A DNA stretch of 6,699 nt from DATKKX01 sp035542775 (lineage in GTDB: Bacteria > Planctomycetota > Phycisphaerae > UBA1845 > UTPLA1), in NCBI GenBank assembly GCA_035542775.1, contig DATKKX010000120.1, positions 1-6,699 on the forward strand, in the 5' to 3' direction. Both the position numbers and the translations under genes were made by a program. Positions 5,997-6,699 of the stretch are shown one piece after another. Every line of letters starts with the position of its first letter. Within the stretch, counting starts at the first letter, position 1. Under the pieces are notes generated by a model. That model saw only the letters and a list, made by a program, of their open reading frames with translations, had not been told where the DNA came from and made no database searches.

Positions 5997-6699
5997 ATGC
6001 GAAGAATTGCTTTCATGCTGACCGCGCCCTTGTTTGTCGTTGCTTCGTCCGCAGCGCAGGCTCCGAGGGTGGCCGGCGGGCCTGAAACTGACTGGCTGGT
6101 CACGCCGCTCACGCAGCCGGCCGCAGCCCGACCATCGCCGGACGGCAAGGAGGTCGTACTCTCCAACGGTCTCATCTCCCGGACTTTCCGCACTGCGCCC
6201 AATCTGGCCACCGTCGCGTATGACAACCTGATGACCGGGGCGTCCATCATCCGCGGGGTGAAGCCGGAGGCGATCGTCGAACTCGACGGCGCGAAATACG
6301 AAGTGGGGGGGTTAAAGGGGCAGGTCGAGTACGCGTACCTCCTGTCCAAATGGGTCGATACGATGACCAGCGACCCGGCAGCATTCCGGTTCACCGGCTT
6401 CGAGATCGGCAAGACCGTCGAGCGCTTCGCGTGGAAGCATAATCGCTATTCGGAGGACCGCCCCTGGCCGCCGCCCGGCGCGTCGCTGACCCTGCACTTC
6501 AAGCCGCCCGCTGAGAAGCTGGCCGGCGTGTCCGTCGACGTACACTATGAGCTTTACGATGGCATCACGGTCTTGTCCAAATGGCTGACGGTCAGGAATG
6601 ACGGGAGCCAGCCTGTCACGCTCAACTCGTTCATCAGCGAGATCCTCGCCGCGGTTGAATACGGCTCGGATGTGGGCGTGCCCCCGGAATGGCAGTATC
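5997..6699 (+). CDS. Exported protein resembling GH36/alpha-galactosidase-type glycosidases, N-terminal part
   Basis: The frame is open from the ATG at 5997 to the right edge, showing 234 residues of a longer protein. GAGGAG at 5983-5988, eight bases before the ATG, supports the start. Residues 1-22 look like a Sec signal peptide: two Arg, a hydrophobic stretch (IAFMLTAPLFVV) and a probable cleavage after AQA. After a Pro-rich linker come VLSNGLISRTFRT (54-66) and a beta-strand-rich region with TVAYDNLMTGAS (72-83), RGVKPEA (86-92), ERFAWK (142-147), SVDVHYELYDG (179-189) and SKWLTVRNDG (194-203). The SNGLISRTF start, strand-rich character and KWLTVRN segment resemble the N-terminal beta-sandwich of GH36 melibiase-type enzymes, often secreted by polysaccharide-degrading Planctomycetota and Bacteroidota. 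The catalytic barrel would lie past the window edge, so activity cannot be judged. The family call is from memory of the motif style and is moderate. It follows tRNA-Ser by 205 bases. Confidence 0.8.
   Translation, partial: MRRIAFMLTAPLFVVASSAAQAPRVAGGPETDWLVTPLTQPAAARPSPDGKEVVLSNGLISRTFRTAPNLATVAYDNLMTGASIIRGVKPEAIVELDGAKYEVGGLKGQVEYAYLLSKWVDTMTSDPAAFRFTGFEIGKTVERFAWKHNRYSEDRPWPPPGASLTLHFKPPAEKLAGVSVDVHYELYDGITVLSKWLTVRNDGSQPVTLNSFISEILAAVEYGSDVGVPPEWQY

Noticed and set aside
5927..6412. Minus-strand frame of 161 residues opposite the exported protein
   Set aside because: The plus strand shows a signal peptide, a ribosome binding site and coherent beta-rich sequence running to the window edge.

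Overview
The window is GC-rich bacterial DNA of environmental type. An orphan ClpS, a CvpA-type membrane protein with long extensions, a large secreted beta-propeller-like protein and a secreted glycosidase-like protein suggest the Planctomycetota or a neighbouring phylum. That is inference from gene content, because no rRNA or other phylogenetic marker lies in the window. The oxygen-sensitive iron-sulfur enzyme pair in the middle suggests an anaerobic or facultative lifestyle.

Layout. (1) Bases 2-1195, plus strand: the 3' part of a gene for a repetitive beta-propeller-like protein, cut by the left edge. (2) Bases 1304-2305, minus strand and convergent with it: a CvpA-family integral membrane protein whose true start is a GTG behind a strong Shine-Dalgarno. 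(3) Bases 2306-2860: a gene-poor divergent region with a candidate promoter facing each way. (4) Bases 2861-3184, plus: a ClpS-type adaptor. (5) Bases 3185-3499: a non-coding leader with a candidate promoter. (6) Bases 3500-4780 and 4793-5557, plus: a tight two-gene operon for a double-cubane-cluster protein (DCCP, YjiM-like, 2-hydroxyacyl-CoA dehydratase superfamily) and its ATP-driven iron-sulfur activator (YjiL/HgdC-like). (7) Bases 5703-5791: tRNA-Ser with anticodon CGA and its own candidate promoter. (8) Bases 5997-6699, plus: the N-terminal part of an exported protein resembling GH36 alpha-galactosidase-type enzymes, cut by the right edge.

How the genes work together. Only the DCCP/activator pair is a clear functional unit. 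In this family the activator hydrolyses ATP to push a low-potential electron onto the iron-sulfur clusters of the partner, which then reduces a hard-to-reduce substrate. The physiological substrate of the DCCP branch is not established, so this pair is the most interesting element here. The other genes look like unrelated single transcription units. Three of the four candidate promoters share the same -35 hexamer, TTGCCG, which may reflect the host's housekeeping sigma preference. I found no insertion sequence, CRISPR array or phage gene.
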